64,000 nucleotides of DNA from Mucilaginibacter segetis (GTDB lineage: Bacteria > Bacteroidota > Bacteroidia > Sphingobacteriales > Sphingobacteriaceae). This document shows, in pieces, positions 1 to 9,421 of the stretch. Each line of letters starts with the position of its first letter. The stretch's first letter is position 1. Location of the stretch: NCBI RefSeq assembly GCF_016522075.1, contig NZ_JAEHFW010000001.1, positions 434,001 to 498,000 on the forward strand, written 5' to 3'. Position numbers and translations under genes: made by a program. The notes below the pieces were generated by a model. The model was not told the origin of the DNA, did no database searches, and saw only the letters and a list, made by a program, of their open reading frames with translations.

Positions 1-1508
1 CACAAAAAACGGGTTTAGCTTATAACGATAAAAATAATGGTGGTTACTTAAGGTTTAAGCAAACTCATCCAAGTCCCGGCCCTGGTTTAGTACCAATAGA
101 AGGAGGAACATTTGTATTAGGCGGAAGCGCTGACCAGGATGTAACCTATGAATATAATAATGTTCGCCGCAGGGTAACTGTTCCTTCTTTTTATATGGAT
201 GAAACAGAGGTTTCAAACCAGGATTGGCTTGATTATCTGCACTGGATAAGCATAACTTTCCCTAATGACGGCGAGCTTTATTATAATGCATTGCCTGATA
301 CCTTAGTATGGCGGAATCCTTTGTCTTATAATGAACCTTATGTGCAAAATTACCTTCGTCACCCTGCTTTTCAGGATTACCCTGTTGTAGGGGTTACGTG
401 GGATCAGGCTCAGGATTATTGCGTGTGGCGTACTGATAGAACCAATGAGAACATATTGCGTCAGGGTAATTATCTGGTAAATTGGAAAGATAAAGCAAAA
501 AGTCAAGGTACTCAAGGTAATAGTACTCAAGATGGGCAGCCATTTAATACTGATATGTATTTGAATAATCAAATAAGAGGAAATGGTGTAGATGGTAAGA
601 ATATGCCTAAGGATTTAAATCCTAATGCTGACCCCGGGACTGCTAAAGGTGGCGCACGCAGACCTGTACGTATTGAAGATGGAATTTTAAAACAAGGATA
701 CAGATTACCTTCTGAGGCTGAGTGGGAATATGCTGCTCTGGCACTTGCAGGTAATACGGAGTTTGAAAACATTAACGATGGTAAAATATATCCATGGAAT
801 GGCTTAGGTGTGCGTTCGCCCAATAGAACAACCCGCGGTTTAATTTTAGCTAATTTTAAACGTGGTTTGGGAGATAATGCCGGTGTTGGTGGTGGTTTGA
901 ATGATAAAGCAGATATAACAGCCCCTGTAAGATCATATCAACCTAATGATTTTGGATTATATAATATGGCTGGTAATGTTAATGAATGGGTTGCCGATAC
1001 CTATCGTCAAACTTCATTTGAAGAAGTTAATGATTTTAATCCTTATCGTGGTAATCAGTTTACAAATAAACGTTTAGCTGATCCGGCTAAGGGATTGTAC
1101 GCAAAAGATAAATACGGCCGTCCTATAAAAGATCCGGCAACATCAAATAAGAAATTACCTTATGCAGAAATGATAGCTCAACGGCAAGGCAACGCCGCTA
1201 CGGCTAATACAGATGCTAACGATCCTTTGGCTGGTAAGCCTTACAGTGCTGATTACAGGGGCTATAGGGATTCGGTTAATACTAGCTTATATGGCACTAC
1301 CACCTTAGTTAACGACCGCTCAAAAGTGTATAAAGGAGGATCATGGAACGATATGGCATATTGGCTAAACCCTGCAACGCGCAGATTTATGGATGAGGAT
1401 CAGTCAAGTGCAGAAGTTGGATTCCGATGTGCCATGACCCTTGTTGGAGCGCCGGAAATTAACCGGGGCGGTAAGCCACATTTCCCGGTGAAAAAGGCTG
1501 GAAGATAA
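1..1508 (+). CDS. gldJ: GldJ/GldK-type gliding motility lipoprotein (5' end outside window)
   Basis: The reading frame is open from the left edge (first full codon at base 3), so the N-terminus with its lipoprotein signal is missing; about 501 codons are visible. The protein is a formylglycine-generating-enzyme-like (SUMF1/FGE-sulfatase) fold: the start of the domain reads VPIEGGTFVLGG, followed by SFYMDETEVSN, VGVTWDQAQDYC, RLPSEAEWEYAA, NMAGNVNEWVADTY, VYKGGSWND and a terminal GFRCAM. The phrase DQDVTYEYNNVRRRVTV after the glycine-rich start is typical of GldJ rather than enzymatic FGE, but GldK is a close paralogue and cannot be excluded. In Flavobacterium these outer-membrane lipoproteins support gliding and type IX secretion. 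The gene is followed by a clear terminator. Confidence is high for the family and moderate for J versus K. Confidence 0.82.
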   Translation, partial: QKTGLAYNDKNNGGYLRFKQTHPSPGPGLVPIEGGTFVLGGSADQDVTYEYNNVRRRVTVPSFYMDETEVSNQDWLDYLHWISITFPNDGELYYNALPDTLVWRNPLSYNEPYVQNYLRHPAFQDYPVVGVTWDQAQDYCVWRTDRTNENILRQGNYLVNWKDKAKSQGTQGNSTQDGQPFNTDMYLNNQIRGNGVDGKNMPKDLNPNADPGTAKGGARRPVRIEDGILKQGYRLPSEAEWEYAALALAGNTEFENINDGKIYPWNGLGVRSPNRTTRGLILANFKRGLGDNAGVGGGLNDKADITAPVRSYQPNDFGLYNMAGNVNEWVADTYRQTSFEEVNDFNPYRGNQFTNKRLADPAKGLYAKDKYGRPIKDPATSNKKLPYAEMIAQRQGNAATANTDANDPLAGKPYSADYRGYRDSVNTSLYGTTTLVNDRSKVYKGGSWNDMAYWLNPATRRFMDEDQSSAEVGFRCAMTLVGAPEINRGGKPHFPVKKAGR

Positions 1509-1535
1509 ATATCCAATTAAAAAAACGACAAATAA

Positions 1536-1570
1536 GCTGCTTTCAAAAAATGAAAGCGGCTTTTTTTTAT
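1536..1570 (+). terminator. Intrinsic terminator after gldJ/K
   Basis: GCTGCTTTC and GAAAGCGGC form a 9-bp stem (one G-U pair) around an A-rich loop, followed by eight T residues. It lies 27 bases after the stop codon. Confidence 0.85.
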
Positions 1571-1720
1571 TGCAAAAAATCAATTGCTTTTGCTAAGTTG
1601 TTAATATTCAGCCAAATGTTAACAAATAAATCATGCCTTGTTAACGTTTATAAAATAATTTATCGCTTATTTTTATAGACCCTAAAAAGGTCATTATAAA
1701 TTTAACCTAAAACAAATTTT

Positions 1721-2194
1721 ATGACCTGGAGAAAATTTAGCGGAGAAGTTATTCAAACACCTATTATTGAAGAGGTGGAATGTGCCATTGAACGTGAAAC
1801 TAACCTGGGCAATAAGTTAAAAGTTTGTATTGGTACAGACTCACAGGTGAAAGGGTCAGTTACTGATTTTGCAACGGTAATAGTTTTTATTAGAGAACAG
1901 CGTGGTGCATTTATGTTTATTCATCAGGAGCGTACTTCTCAAAAAATGAGCATTAAAGAACGCATGCTTACCGAAGTTCAAAAATCGATAGACATTGCCT
2001 ATAAATTGTGTGACCTGCTTGACCTTTACGATGTAGAGTTGGAGGTACATGCCGATATTAATACTAACCCGATGTTTAAAAGCAACCAGGCTTTACACGA
2101 AGCTATGGGCTATATTTTAAGCATGGGATTTGTATTTAAAGCTAAGCCCGAAGCTTTCGCCAGTTCATGCTGTGCTAATAAAATGGTGCAATGA
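1721..2194 (+). CDS. YkuK/DUF458 family ribonuclease H-like protein
   Basis: A 157-residue cytoplasmic protein. The N-terminal half contains VCIGTDSQVKG followed by a hydrophobic beta strand (FATVIVFI), the pattern of the first acidic strand of an RNase H-like fold. The second half contains ERMLTEVQKSIDIA, then LEVHADINTNP and the family-typical C-terminus KPEAFASSCCANKMVQ. This combination is that of the YkuK (DUF458) family, whose substrate is not established. It starts at an ATG after a 150-base spacer downstream of the gldJ/K terminator, so it is probably a separate transcript. No signal peptide or membrane segment is visible. Confidence 0.85.
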   Translation: MTWRKFSGEVIQTPIIEEVECAIERETNLGNKLKVCIGTDSQVKGSVTDFATVIVFIREQRGAFMFIHQERTSQKMSIKERMLTEVQKSIDIAYKLCDLLDLYDVELEVHADINTNPMFKSNQALHEAMGYILSMGFVFKAKPEAFASSCCANKMVQ

Positions 2195-2228
2195 GCAAAC
2201 ATATGCACGCAAATTCCGTTAGGAAAAT

Positions 2229-2696
2229 GTGAAAACATACAGTCTTAAACTAAAGCAAAATATCCCGGTAACTTTAGACGAAGCATGGGGTTTTTTCTCC
2301 TCGCCTTTAAATTTGGCAAAAATAACTCCGCCGGAAATGAAGTTCAAAGTCACTTCAGATTATACGCAGGGTATGAAAATGTATGCCGGTATGATCATTA
2401 CTTATAAAGTAACTCCTTTATTTGGTATTGAGCTTAATTGGATGACAGAAATAACACATGTAGATGAAGAGAAATATTTTGTTGATGAGCAGCGTTTTGG
2501 CCCGTATGCTTTGTGGCATCATCAACATCATTTTAAATCCATTGCCGGTGGAACAGAAATGACAGATATTCTGCATTATGCCATACCTTTTGGTGTTATT
2601 GGCCGGCTAAGCAATAAAGTAATTGTGGATAAACAGATAAAAAAGATATTCAACTACCGTGTAAAAGCAATAGAAGAATTGTTTGGAGAAATGTAA
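2229..2696 (+). CDS. SRPBCC (START-like) family protein, GTG start
   Basis: A 155-residue protein whose N-terminus (LKQNIPVTLDEAWGFFSSPLNLAKITPPEMKF) is the typical opening of SRPBCC ligand-binding proteins: a first beta strand, a Trp/Phe helix and the SPxNLxxITP stretch. The C-terminal helix (IFNYRVKAIEELF) closes the hydrophobic pocket in this fold. I chose GTG at 2229, preceded by AGGA a few bases upstream; an ATG two bases earlier is out of frame and stops at once. It lies 34 bases after the YkuK-like gene, so co-transcription is possible. The ligand is unknown. Confidence 0.8.
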   Translation: MKTYSLKLKQNIPVTLDEAWGFFSSPLNLAKITPPEMKFKVTSDYTQGMKMYAGMIITYKVTPLFGIELNWMTEITHVDEEKYFVDEQRFGPYALWHHQHHFKSIAGGTEMTDILHYAIPFGVIGRLSNKVIVDKQIKKIFNYRVKAIEELFGEM

Positions 2697-2722
2697 AGAG
2701 TGTGATCCTGAAACTACCAGTG

Positions 2723-4849
2723 TTACCTGCAAAATTTCTTCAGATCATCAGCCGCTATTTTTGACCCTAATGCTGCTGCGCTGTTAAGATCAATACAAGC
2801 ACCGTTTATATCTTGTTTGTTCAACTTTGCCATCCCCCTTTTATGGTAAGCCTCTGCATTTTGCGGATTTAATTTAATAGCTTCCGTAAAATCATTGATA
2901 GCGCCGGTAAAATCTTTCAAGTTTATTTTAGCAGATCCTCGCAAAGTATAAATAAGGTCGTTTAACGGCTCCATTTTAAGCGCGTAATTAAAATCGGCGG
3001 TCATTTGATCCAGGTTAGGTAATAGGCTTTCAGCCAAAGCACGGTAAGCAAATATCTTAATGTTATCTAAATTAATGAACAAAGCACTATTATAATCATC
3101 AACAGCACCTTGGTAATTTTTGAGCGCCATTTTAACATTACCACGTATAAAAAAAGCTTCATCATCATCGTCGTGAATGTGTATGGCCTTATTGATATCT
3201 GCCAGAGCACCATCATAATCCTTAAGATCAAGTTTGGCACTGCCTCTGTTTTGGTAAGCATAGGCTGATGCCGTATCTAATTGTAAGGCTGTATTATAAT
3301 CGGCAATGGCCCCGTTAATATCATCTAAATTTTGCTTTGCTATGCCCCTACCTACCCAAAATATCGCCTTTTTGCCATTTTTACTAATTAATGAATTAGA
3401 TAAGGAGAGCACGTCTTTATAAAATCCAGCCCTCACCATAGACGTTAAAAGACGCGCCCTTAGTTCATCATCGTCAGCACCAATGTCAATTATTTTCTTA
3501 AAATCCTGGAGTGCGCCTTGTCTGTCATCCAACTTCATTCTGGCATTGCCTCTTCTTAATAAAGTCTCCGAATTGCCGGGGTTAAATTCCAAGGCTTTAG
3601 AATAATCCTTTTCCGCATTTTTATAGTCGTTTTTACCTGCTGCAATATTGCCGCGTACAACATATGCATAGTCGTTTGTAGAGTTTATATTAATGGATTC
3701 ATTTATGTCGTTTAAAGCACTAGCGGTATCCTTTAACTCAATTTTTACCCTGGCCCTGGTTACGTACGCATAACTGTTTTTATCATCTAACTCAATAGCT
3801 TTATCTGCATCCTCTTCAGCCTCCTCAAAGTTTTTTGAATTTAATTTTAGATCGGCCCGATTTTGGTATGCGTCAGAGCTGTTATCATCCAATTCTATAG
3901 CCTTATCAAAATCGGCAATCGCTCCTTCTTCGTCGCCCTGGTTTCTTTTAACAATACCCGATAATACATATAATTCTGCATTCTTAGGATCAAGCTGAAT
4001 TGCTTTAGCGAAATAATCAAGGGCAGCCTTTTTATCTGAATTATTGCTTAATGCATTAGCCAGGTATTTATAAAGGTTAGGCATCTTCGGATCTAAAACT
4101 ATTGTCCTTTTATAATCAGCAATAGCCGCCGGATAATTTTTTAGGTTACTATAAGCATTAGCACGATAAAAAACAGCCTCAGCATTTTTAGGATTAAGTG
4201 CTAAAGAGCGGGTGTAATCAGCGATAGCTCCTTTATAGTCCGCGATATTGCCTTTTGAATTTGCCCGGTAAAAGATTAAGTCGGAATTATTAGGATCAAG
4301 TTTTACTGCCATATCATAATCTGCAATAGCACCATCATAATCTTTAAGATTACTTTTCGCTACACCGCGGTATTCATATAAAGAAGGATCATTAGGGGTG
4401 AGTTGTATTGCTTTTGTAAAATCTTCTGCTGCGCCTGCATTATTACCCAAACTGGCTTTCGCATTTGCCCTGTAATGATACATTTCGGCAGTAGGACTCA
4501 TGGATATAGCCTTATTAAAGTCAGCAATAGCTTCTTCATAATCTTTATTTGCGTTATGTGCATTGCCCCTGTAAAAAAATGCGGATACATTTGACGGATC
4601 CAATTCGATGGAACGTGTATAATCTTGTATGGCAGAAGGATATTCCTTTAAGTCGTTATAAGCATTAGCCCTGTAAAAATAAGGTTTAGCATTATTTGGA
4701 TTGAGTTGTATTGCTTTTGTAAAATCAGCAATTGCAATTTTGTAGTTTTTTTCGCCAGCCTTAGTATTACCACTTTGAATATAGGTTTCTGCTGTTTGGG
4801 CAAAGCAGAAAACAGGGACTATTAATAATATGATTAGCAGTTTATACAT
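2723..4849 (-). CDS. Secreted protein made of about 20 tandem TPR units
   Basis: About 708 residues: a signal peptide (MYKLLIILLIVPVFCFAQ) and then an almost unbroken ladder of 34-residue tetratricopeptide repeats, twenty by my count, with only about ten residues after the last one. Typical units read YFYRANAYNDLKEYPSAIQD and AYHKRGMAKLNKQDINGAC. One unit near residue 455-490 (containing VRAGFYKDVLSL) is the most divergent. There is no catalytic domain, so it is probably a periplasmic or surface scaffold. ATG 4849 is preferred over an upstream TTG because it starts the signal peptide directly. It is the last gene of a minus-strand operon, about 6 bases after the barrel gene. The partner is unknown. 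Confidence 0.9.
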   Translation of the reverse strand: MYKLLIILLIVPVFCFAQTAETYIQSGNTKAGEKNYKIAIADFTKAIQLNPNNAKPYFYRANAYNDLKEYPSAIQDYTRSIELDPSNVSAFFYRGNAHNANKDYEEAIADFNKAISMSPTAEMYHYRANAKASLGNNAGAAEDFTKAIQLTPNDPSLYEYRGVAKSNLKDYDGAIADYDMAVKLDPNNSDLIFYRANSKGNIADYKGAIADYTRSLALNPKNAEAVFYRANAYSNLKNYPAAIADYKRTIVLDPKMPNLYKYLANALSNNSDKKAALDYFAKAIQLDPKNAELYVLSGIVKRNQGDEEGAIADFDKAIELDDNSSDAYQNRADLKLNSKNFEEAEEDADKAIELDDKNSYAYVTRARVKIELKDTASALNDINESININSTNDYAYVVRGNIAAGKNDYKNAEKDYSKALEFNPGNSETLLRRGNARMKLDDRQGALQDFKKIIDIGADDDELRARLLTSMVRAGFYKDVLSLSNSLISKNGKKAIFWVGRGIAKQNLDDINGAIADYNTALQLDTASAYAYQNRGSAKLDLKDYDGALADINKAIHIHDDDDEAFFIRGNVKMALKNYQGAVDDYNSALFINLDNIKIFAYRALAESLLPNLDQMTADFNYALKMEPLNDLIYTLRGSAKINLKDFTGAINDFTEAIKLNPQNAEAYHKRGMAKLNKQDINGACIDLNSAAALGSKIAADDLKKFCR

Positions 4850-4855
4850 CAATAT

Positions 4856-5701
4856 CTATCTGAAGGGCTTAATTATAAATGATGCGGAAACATTTCGGCC
4901 ATCGCCGGTATTACGGCCATTAATAAATGTGCCTGCTGTTAAGAATATAGAGAATTTTTTACTGAAGGTATAACCGTAGCTAAGGGAAGCTTGATTAAAG
5001 GCGAAATCCTTGTTATTGGTTTGAATAGGGGAAAAATCTTTAAAATTGCTTGATGAATAAAAACCACCAACGGATACTGAAAGCTGATGTTTGAACTTCC
5101 TATCAAGTGTTAAACCAAATGTTCCGCTATACCTGTCCTGAATTGGCCCGCTGCTACCAAAATATTGCCTCACGCCGTTTTCTATATTAAAATAGCTGTT
5201 CTTACCAAAAAGATGGCCGCTCCCGGCAAATGCAAGCTTAATTTCGGCGCCGGTTTCTTTATATCCTAAATTTATATCTGAATACAGGGGTACGATGCCT
5301 GTTGCTTGTAAAGTAAAGTAATATTTATAGTCAATGTTGGCTAAGTAATATCTAAGCCCAATCTCCATATCAGTAAAACCCTCACTATGGCTTTTATAGC
5401 CTGTTTGTTCAAAGTTATTTACTACATAAGGTAGCTGAGCTACGAGTGTAAAGCGTCTGCTGATACCGTACTCGGAATATAATGAATAGCTGAATGAGGT
5501 GAACTGCCCGTTAAGCTCAAAAGGAGAATGTACGCGATTTGCATCCCAGCCGCTATTTGAAAAAAAGTAACTTATTGAGGGTGAAAGTAACCACTGTTTA
5601 GGGCGCACAGGGAAGCCTCCGGCAAAAACTTCATGCTGTGCTATAATAATAAATAGTATAGTGATTATTAAATGCTTTGATCGGGTTTTAATTGTTTTCA
5701 T
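4856..5701 (-). CDS. Outer-membrane beta-barrel protein, unknown function
   Basis: A 281-residue protein with an N-terminal signal peptide ending near VFAG and then many alternating amphipathic strands separated by short turns. The C-terminus (SASFIIKPFR) ends in an aromatic-containing final strand, as outer-membrane barrels do. The overall look resembles the transporter-like barrels annotated near phenol-degradation MetA-pathway or DUF-type porins, but I recognise no specific family. It is sandwiched between an acetyl esterase and the TPR protein with gaps under 10 bases, which suggests the three envelope proteins are made together. Confidence 0.72.
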   Translation of the reverse strand: MKTIKTRSKHLIITILFIIIAQHEVFAGGFPVRPKQWLLSPSISYFFSNSGWDANRVHSPFELNGQFTSFSYSLYSEYGISRRFTLVAQLPYVVNNFEQTGYKSHSEGFTDMEIGLRYYLANIDYKYYFTLQATGIVPLYSDINLGYKETGAEIKLAFAGSGHLFGKNSYFNIENGVRQYFGSSGPIQDRYSGTFGLTLDRKFKHQLSVSVGGFYSSSNFKDFSPIQTNNKDFAFNQASLSYGYTFSKKFSIFLTAGTFINGRNTGDGRNVSASFIIKPFR

Positions 5702-5710
5702 TTTATAGTA

Positions 5711-7030
5711 TTAAAATAATGCAAACGTATCTCGCATCCATCTTCCTTCCAAATCTTTATATACCTGGCTTACCTCGTGTCCCAAATCTTTAAATACCAT
5801 GATCCTTTTCTTACCTTTAATATTGTTAAAGGTAGCATATTCATTAGCGGGGGGGGCGTAAGGATCTAGCAAACCTATTCCCATTATTGTAGAACAGGTT
5901 ATATTTGAAGCGAAGTTTTTACCATCATAATAATTAAGGTTACTTATAACCTTATCTAAAGTTAAGCCCGGTTGTGTTTTTATATATTTTTTTATATCAT
6001 TTATAGGCCAGGTAACCTCTCCGTCTAAATTATTAACATCACATAATATCGGGTTTTGTGCAGAACATAAAGTTACTCTTTTATCTAAGCTTGCAGTAGC
6101 GAGCGATAAAAAACCACCCATACTGCCACCGCTTACCAATATTTGGTCATGATCCAATTCTGGTTGCGAAAAGATAAAATCAACGCCGCGAAGGCAATCC
6201 ATAATTACTCCTCGCATTACATATTTATCTTTATCCTCAATATGATAAAAAATAAATTCATCCCTTCGTGTATCAATTGGACCCCGGCTATTTCCCTGGC
6301 CCCTTACATTAAGTGTTATAATAGCCAAATCAGGATCTAAACCCACTATAGGCACTAAATTAACCTGATAGCCGGGCAAACCTAATAAAACAGAAAATTT
6401 TTTATTTTTTTTGCTTGTTATCGGCACAGTCATCCATCCTCTGATAGTCATATTACCTAACGACTGCATTTCAATTAAATACACCTTACGGTTATCTGTA
6501 TTCATCTTAGGCATAGGTGTAACCTTAAAATTTGGTTTTACCTTTGCCAGTTCATCTTTGGCAGTTTGCCAGAATTTATCAAAATCGGCAGGTTTTGAAT
6601 ATTTTGAAACGATTTCCTCCGGACGTATACCAAAAACCTTTCTTAATGTATCATCATATTCAGATACATTGATAAGGAAGTGTACCTTATAAAAGCCAGT
6701 TTTTAACTTTGGTAGTTCAAAGTTAAATTTCCCTGAACTGTATTTATTTACCTTAACATGGATAGAATCATAAGCAAGTTGTTTACCATGCTGATAAATA
6801 TAATAGGATAATCGCCCGATCTGATCAGTCCCGGTAGGATTTTTTACTTCAAATGTATATTTAGCGTGATCATCAAAAATGGCATTCTTGTCAGCAGGTG
6901 TTAATACTGTTGATATGTCTTCGTCGTTGTGTTTGTTCGCAACAATATTATTTGCTTTAGCCTGTTCGCCTAAAATCAGGGTAACAATGCCAATACCTAA
7001 TAATAAAAATTTCTTTAGTCCTTTTACCAT
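5711..7030 (-). CDS. Acetylxylan esterase-like (CE7/AXE1) hydrolase
   Basis: About 439 residues with a signal peptide (MVKGLKKFLLLGIGIVTLIL) and an N-terminal beta-sandwich-like region before the alpha/beta hydrolase domain. The CE7-type features are FDKFWQTAKDELAKV, the oxyanion region LNVRGQGNSRG, the nucleophile elbow SGGSMGG (Ser about 307), the late acid region GLLDPYAPP and the catalytic His in DLGHEVSQ near the C-terminus. CE7 enzymes remove acetyl groups from oligosaccharides and related esters. ATG 7030 is chosen over GTG 7042 because it starts the signal peptide. The gene directly follows an O-acyltransferase gene, so it may act on the same acetylated polymer; that link is inference. 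Confidence 0.85.
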   Translation of the reverse strand: MVKGLKKFLLLGIGIVTLILGEQAKANNIVANKHNDEDISTVLTPADKNAIFDDHAKYTFEVKNPTGTDQIGRLSYYIYQHGKQLAYDSIHVKVNKYSSGKFNFELPKLKTGFYKVHFLINVSEYDDTLRKVFGIRPEEIVSKYSKPADFDKFWQTAKDELAKVKPNFKVTPMPKMNTDNRKVYLIEMQSLGNMTIRGWMTVPITSKKNKKFSVLLGLPGYQVNLVPIVGLDPDLAIITLNVRGQGNSRGPIDTRRDEFIFYHIEDKDKYVMRGVIMDCLRGVDFIFSQPELDHDQILVSGGSMGGFLSLATASLDKRVTLCSAQNPILCDVNNLDGEVTWPINDIKKYIKTQPGLTLDKVISNLNYYDGKNFASNITCSTIMGIGLLDPYAPPANEYATFNNIKGKKRIMVFKDLGHEVSQVYKDLEGRWMRDTFALF

Positions 7031-7046
7031 ATCTATAATCACGAAA

Positions 7047-8249
7047 CTATGACCTGCTCTTTATTAAAAAGTTTGATTTACGAATATAATGGTTTACAGG
7101 TTCTTCAATAAGTTTGAAAAGCAATATTGAAACGGCATTTAGTATTAAAAATGCATAAAGTACATTCAAATTATCGTACTGAAAAGGTGAGTTCCAATCC
7201 ACCCCCCATTTATCATATAAATCAAAAACGTAATCGTTAAGCCAATCAAAACTACTATGTAAAAAATCGTACATGTAACCCAAATGTATCAGGTAAAATA
7301 TATACGAACTTTTGCCCAGCAACTCGACAAATTTATTGGAAAGTATCTTTTTTAAAATGGTGGTTTCAGTAAGTATGCCGTAAAAAAACAGTGCTATTGA
7401 TGTGGCAAGCAGGTAATTATTGGTAACAACACCCAACGGATTTTGCAGGCCGGCTATCTCTCCTTTTGGTATAGGAAGGATTGACATTATCCATACGCAA
7501 AAGAAAATAAGAAAAAAGCCCAGATAGGTGATCCCTTTACTACCATTAGCTACCAATGGTTGTTTCTTTTTTATTATTAATGCCAGTTGTATACCCACAA
7601 AAAACTCGAAACACCTGCCAAAAAAGGTATACAACATCATAAAAGTAAAGTTCCCGAAAAAGCCGTACCAATTAACATTTCGAAAGATAAGTACTAACAA
7701 AAAACCAATTAAGGTTATAATAACAGGCTGTATATAAAACTTATTATACTTTTTAGCAACAAAGAATATAATAGGTGCTGAAAAATAGAAACATTCTTCA
7801 ACAGTTAATGACCACCCCTGCGCAATGCCTGTAAATTTTAGCTGATCAAAAAAACCTCTGATAAAAGTAATGTTCATAAAAAACAAACCCACCGGGCTGC
7901 CAAAGCCGGAGGTTACTTTTTGGTCATTGGTAAAATGATAAACAACGAAAGCTCCAAGAGTGAGTAAAAAGTACATGGGGTAAATACGCGCTACCCTGTT
8001 TTTAAGATATTGCCTGAACCAGTCGCCGGTAAGTTTAAAATTATCAAAATACCTGAATGCAATTAAAAAACCTGATAATACAAAAAATATGGTAACGCCA
8101 ATATGGAACTCGTTAAGAAAACGTTGCACACCATGAGGAAAATTTTCATCAAAAGCGTAGGCATAGTGTGATATAAAAACAAGGTAAGCTGCTAATGCAC
8201 GTACGCCAGTAAGGGCCGGAATATAGTTTTGTAAGGGTTTATTCGCCAA
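7047..8249 (-). CDS. Acyltransferase 3 family membrane protein (OafA/YrhL type), TTG start
   Basis: About 400 residues with roughly ten hydrophobic segments. The N-terminus reads YIPALTGVRALAAYLVFISH, the acyltransferase-3 signature with the conserved Arg and His (GVRA...SHY), and GVTIFFVLSGFLIAFRY follows. FARIYPMYFLLT-like text (KNRVARIYPMYFL) and SLTVEECFYFSAPIIFF complete the family pattern. These enzymes move acetyl or other acyl groups to sugars at the inner membrane. No ATG is available near the start and a stop codon lies just upstream, so TTG 8249 is the best start. It is the first gene of the operon with esterase, barrel and TPR genes. Confidence 0.87.
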   Translation of the reverse strand: MANKPLQNYIPALTGVRALAAYLVFISHYAYAFDENFPHGVQRFLNEFHIGVTIFFVLSGFLIAFRYFDNFKLTGDWFRQYLKNRVARIYPMYFLLTLGAFVVYHFTNDQKVTSGFGSPVGLFFMNITFIRGFFDQLKFTGIAQGWSLTVEECFYFSAPIIFFVAKKYNKFYIQPVIITLIGFLLVLIFRNVNWYGFFGNFTFMMLYTFFGRCFEFFVGIQLALIIKKKQPLVANGSKGITYLGFFLIFFCVWIMSILPIPKGEIAGLQNPLGVVTNNYLLATSIALFFYGILTETTILKKILSNKFVELLGKSSYIFYLIHLGYMYDFLHSSFDWLNDYVFDLYDKWGVDWNSPFQYDNLNVLYAFLILNAVSILLFKLIEEPVNHYIRKSNFLIKSRS

Positions 8250-8372
8250 AACAGGATATTATTAACTTTTCTAATATAATTTTTTATCCTTATAAGTGCA
8301 AAAGAGCGGCCAACACAATCAATGTGTAATTGATAAAGATTAAGGATAAGTATGCTTTAAAAAAAGGAAGAC

Positions 8373-9326
8373 TTATATGAATCGACTGCCCTGAACAACA
8401 CCCCGCTCTAAAATTCTTTGATCGATGTAATATTGTATCTCACTTTTTTTTAGGCCCCAGTTTGGTGCAATAAGTAATTCGCGATCACTTAAACCAAATA
8501 AGCGTTGAATAACAATATCCGGCCGCACTAAAGGCAGTAATTCGCAAAGGAAATCGGCATAATCATTTATACTGAATAGCTTAAATGGTTCACGTTTATA
8601 TTTTACGCCCATTACTGAACCTTCTACAATATGCAGGTGATGAAATTTTACAAATTTGATTTGCGGATGTTTATTTATTTCATCAGCATATTTAAGCATC
8701 ATCTCTTTTGTTTCCCACGGGAATCCAAATATGGTATGAACACAAACATCAAGTTTGGTGTTTTCGGTCAGCTTAAGGGCTTTTAATAATTCCTCATGAC
8801 TGCAGCCGCGATTTATTTGCGCTAATGTATCATTATAAATACTTTCCATCCCCATTTCCAGATCGACGTCAAAACGATCGGTATAGCTTTCAAGCAGGGC
8901 TATTTTTTCTGCGTCGATGCAATCCGGACGTGTACCTACAGAAAGGCCAACTATATCTTCCGTGCCATAGCTGAGTGCTTCATCGTAAAGCATTTTAAGA
9001 TAATGAGCGGGTGCATAAGTATTAGTATTAGGCTGAAAGTATATAATAAACTTGTCCGCCTTATTCCCGTTACGTGCACGTTCCATGCCTTGCATTACCT
9101 GTTCACGAACAGATGGGTTTTTACGGGATACCGATGGCGTAAAAGAATCTACATTACAATAGGTACAACCACCATAGCCCTTGCTGCCATCGCGGTTGGG
9201 ACATGTAAACCCGCCATCTACAATAACTTTAAATACCCGATGGCCTTTATATTTTTCGCGTAGCCAGGGGCCATAGTTATTATAGCCTTTTTCCCACTGT
9301 GTTATTACTGTATCCGTCGCCTGCAT
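8373..9326 (-). CDS. TIGR01212-type radical SAM protein (YhcC-like)
   Basis: About 317 residues. The cluster-binding region VDGGFTCPNRDGSKGYGGC followed by TYCN gives a Cys-x10-Cys-x2-Cys arrangement like that of the TIGR01212/Elp3-related radical SAM family. Further family text is FIIYFQPNTNTYAP, VGLSVGTRPDCID, DLEMGMESI, INRGCSHEE and CVHTIFGFPWET. The chemistry of these proteins is not settled; a role in tRNA or cofactor modification is often suggested. ATG 9326 is preferred to the TTG at 9335. It is 123 bases upstream of the acyltransferase gene and points the same way, but need not be functionally linked. Confidence 0.88.
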   Translation of the reverse strand: MQATDTVITQWEKGYNNYGPWLREKYKGHRVFKVIVDGGFTCPNRDGSKGYGGCTYCNVDSFTPSVSRKNPSVREQVMQGMERARNGNKADKFIIYFQPNTNTYAPAHYLKMLYDEALSYGTEDIVGLSVGTRPDCIDAEKIALLESYTDRFDVDLEMGMESIYNDTLAQINRGCSHEELLKALKLTENTKLDVCVHTIFGFPWETKEMMLKYADEINKHPQIKFVKFHHLHIVEGSVMGVKYKREPFKLFSINDYADFLCELLPLVRPDIVIQRLFGLSDRELLIAPNWGLKKSEIQYYIDQRILERGVVQGSRFI

Positions 9327-9421
9327 GTGCCGCAAAGATACTAATTTTGCATTTCAGCATTAATTTAATTATAACCAGTACTAACATTTAGCATTTTACG
9401 CAAGATGCATACATTTGCATA

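Noticed and set aside
2723..4849. Regular about 102-base periodicity, at first glance array-like
   Set aside because: It is the coding periodicity of 34-residue TPR units, not a CRISPR array: no identical repeats or unique spacers.
9410..9417. TACATTTG just before the pentapeptide gene as promoter
   Set aside because: It would place the transcript start at or after the ATG and no -33 box is present; a leaderless mRNA is possible but not supported. The genome is AT-rich, so chance matches are common.
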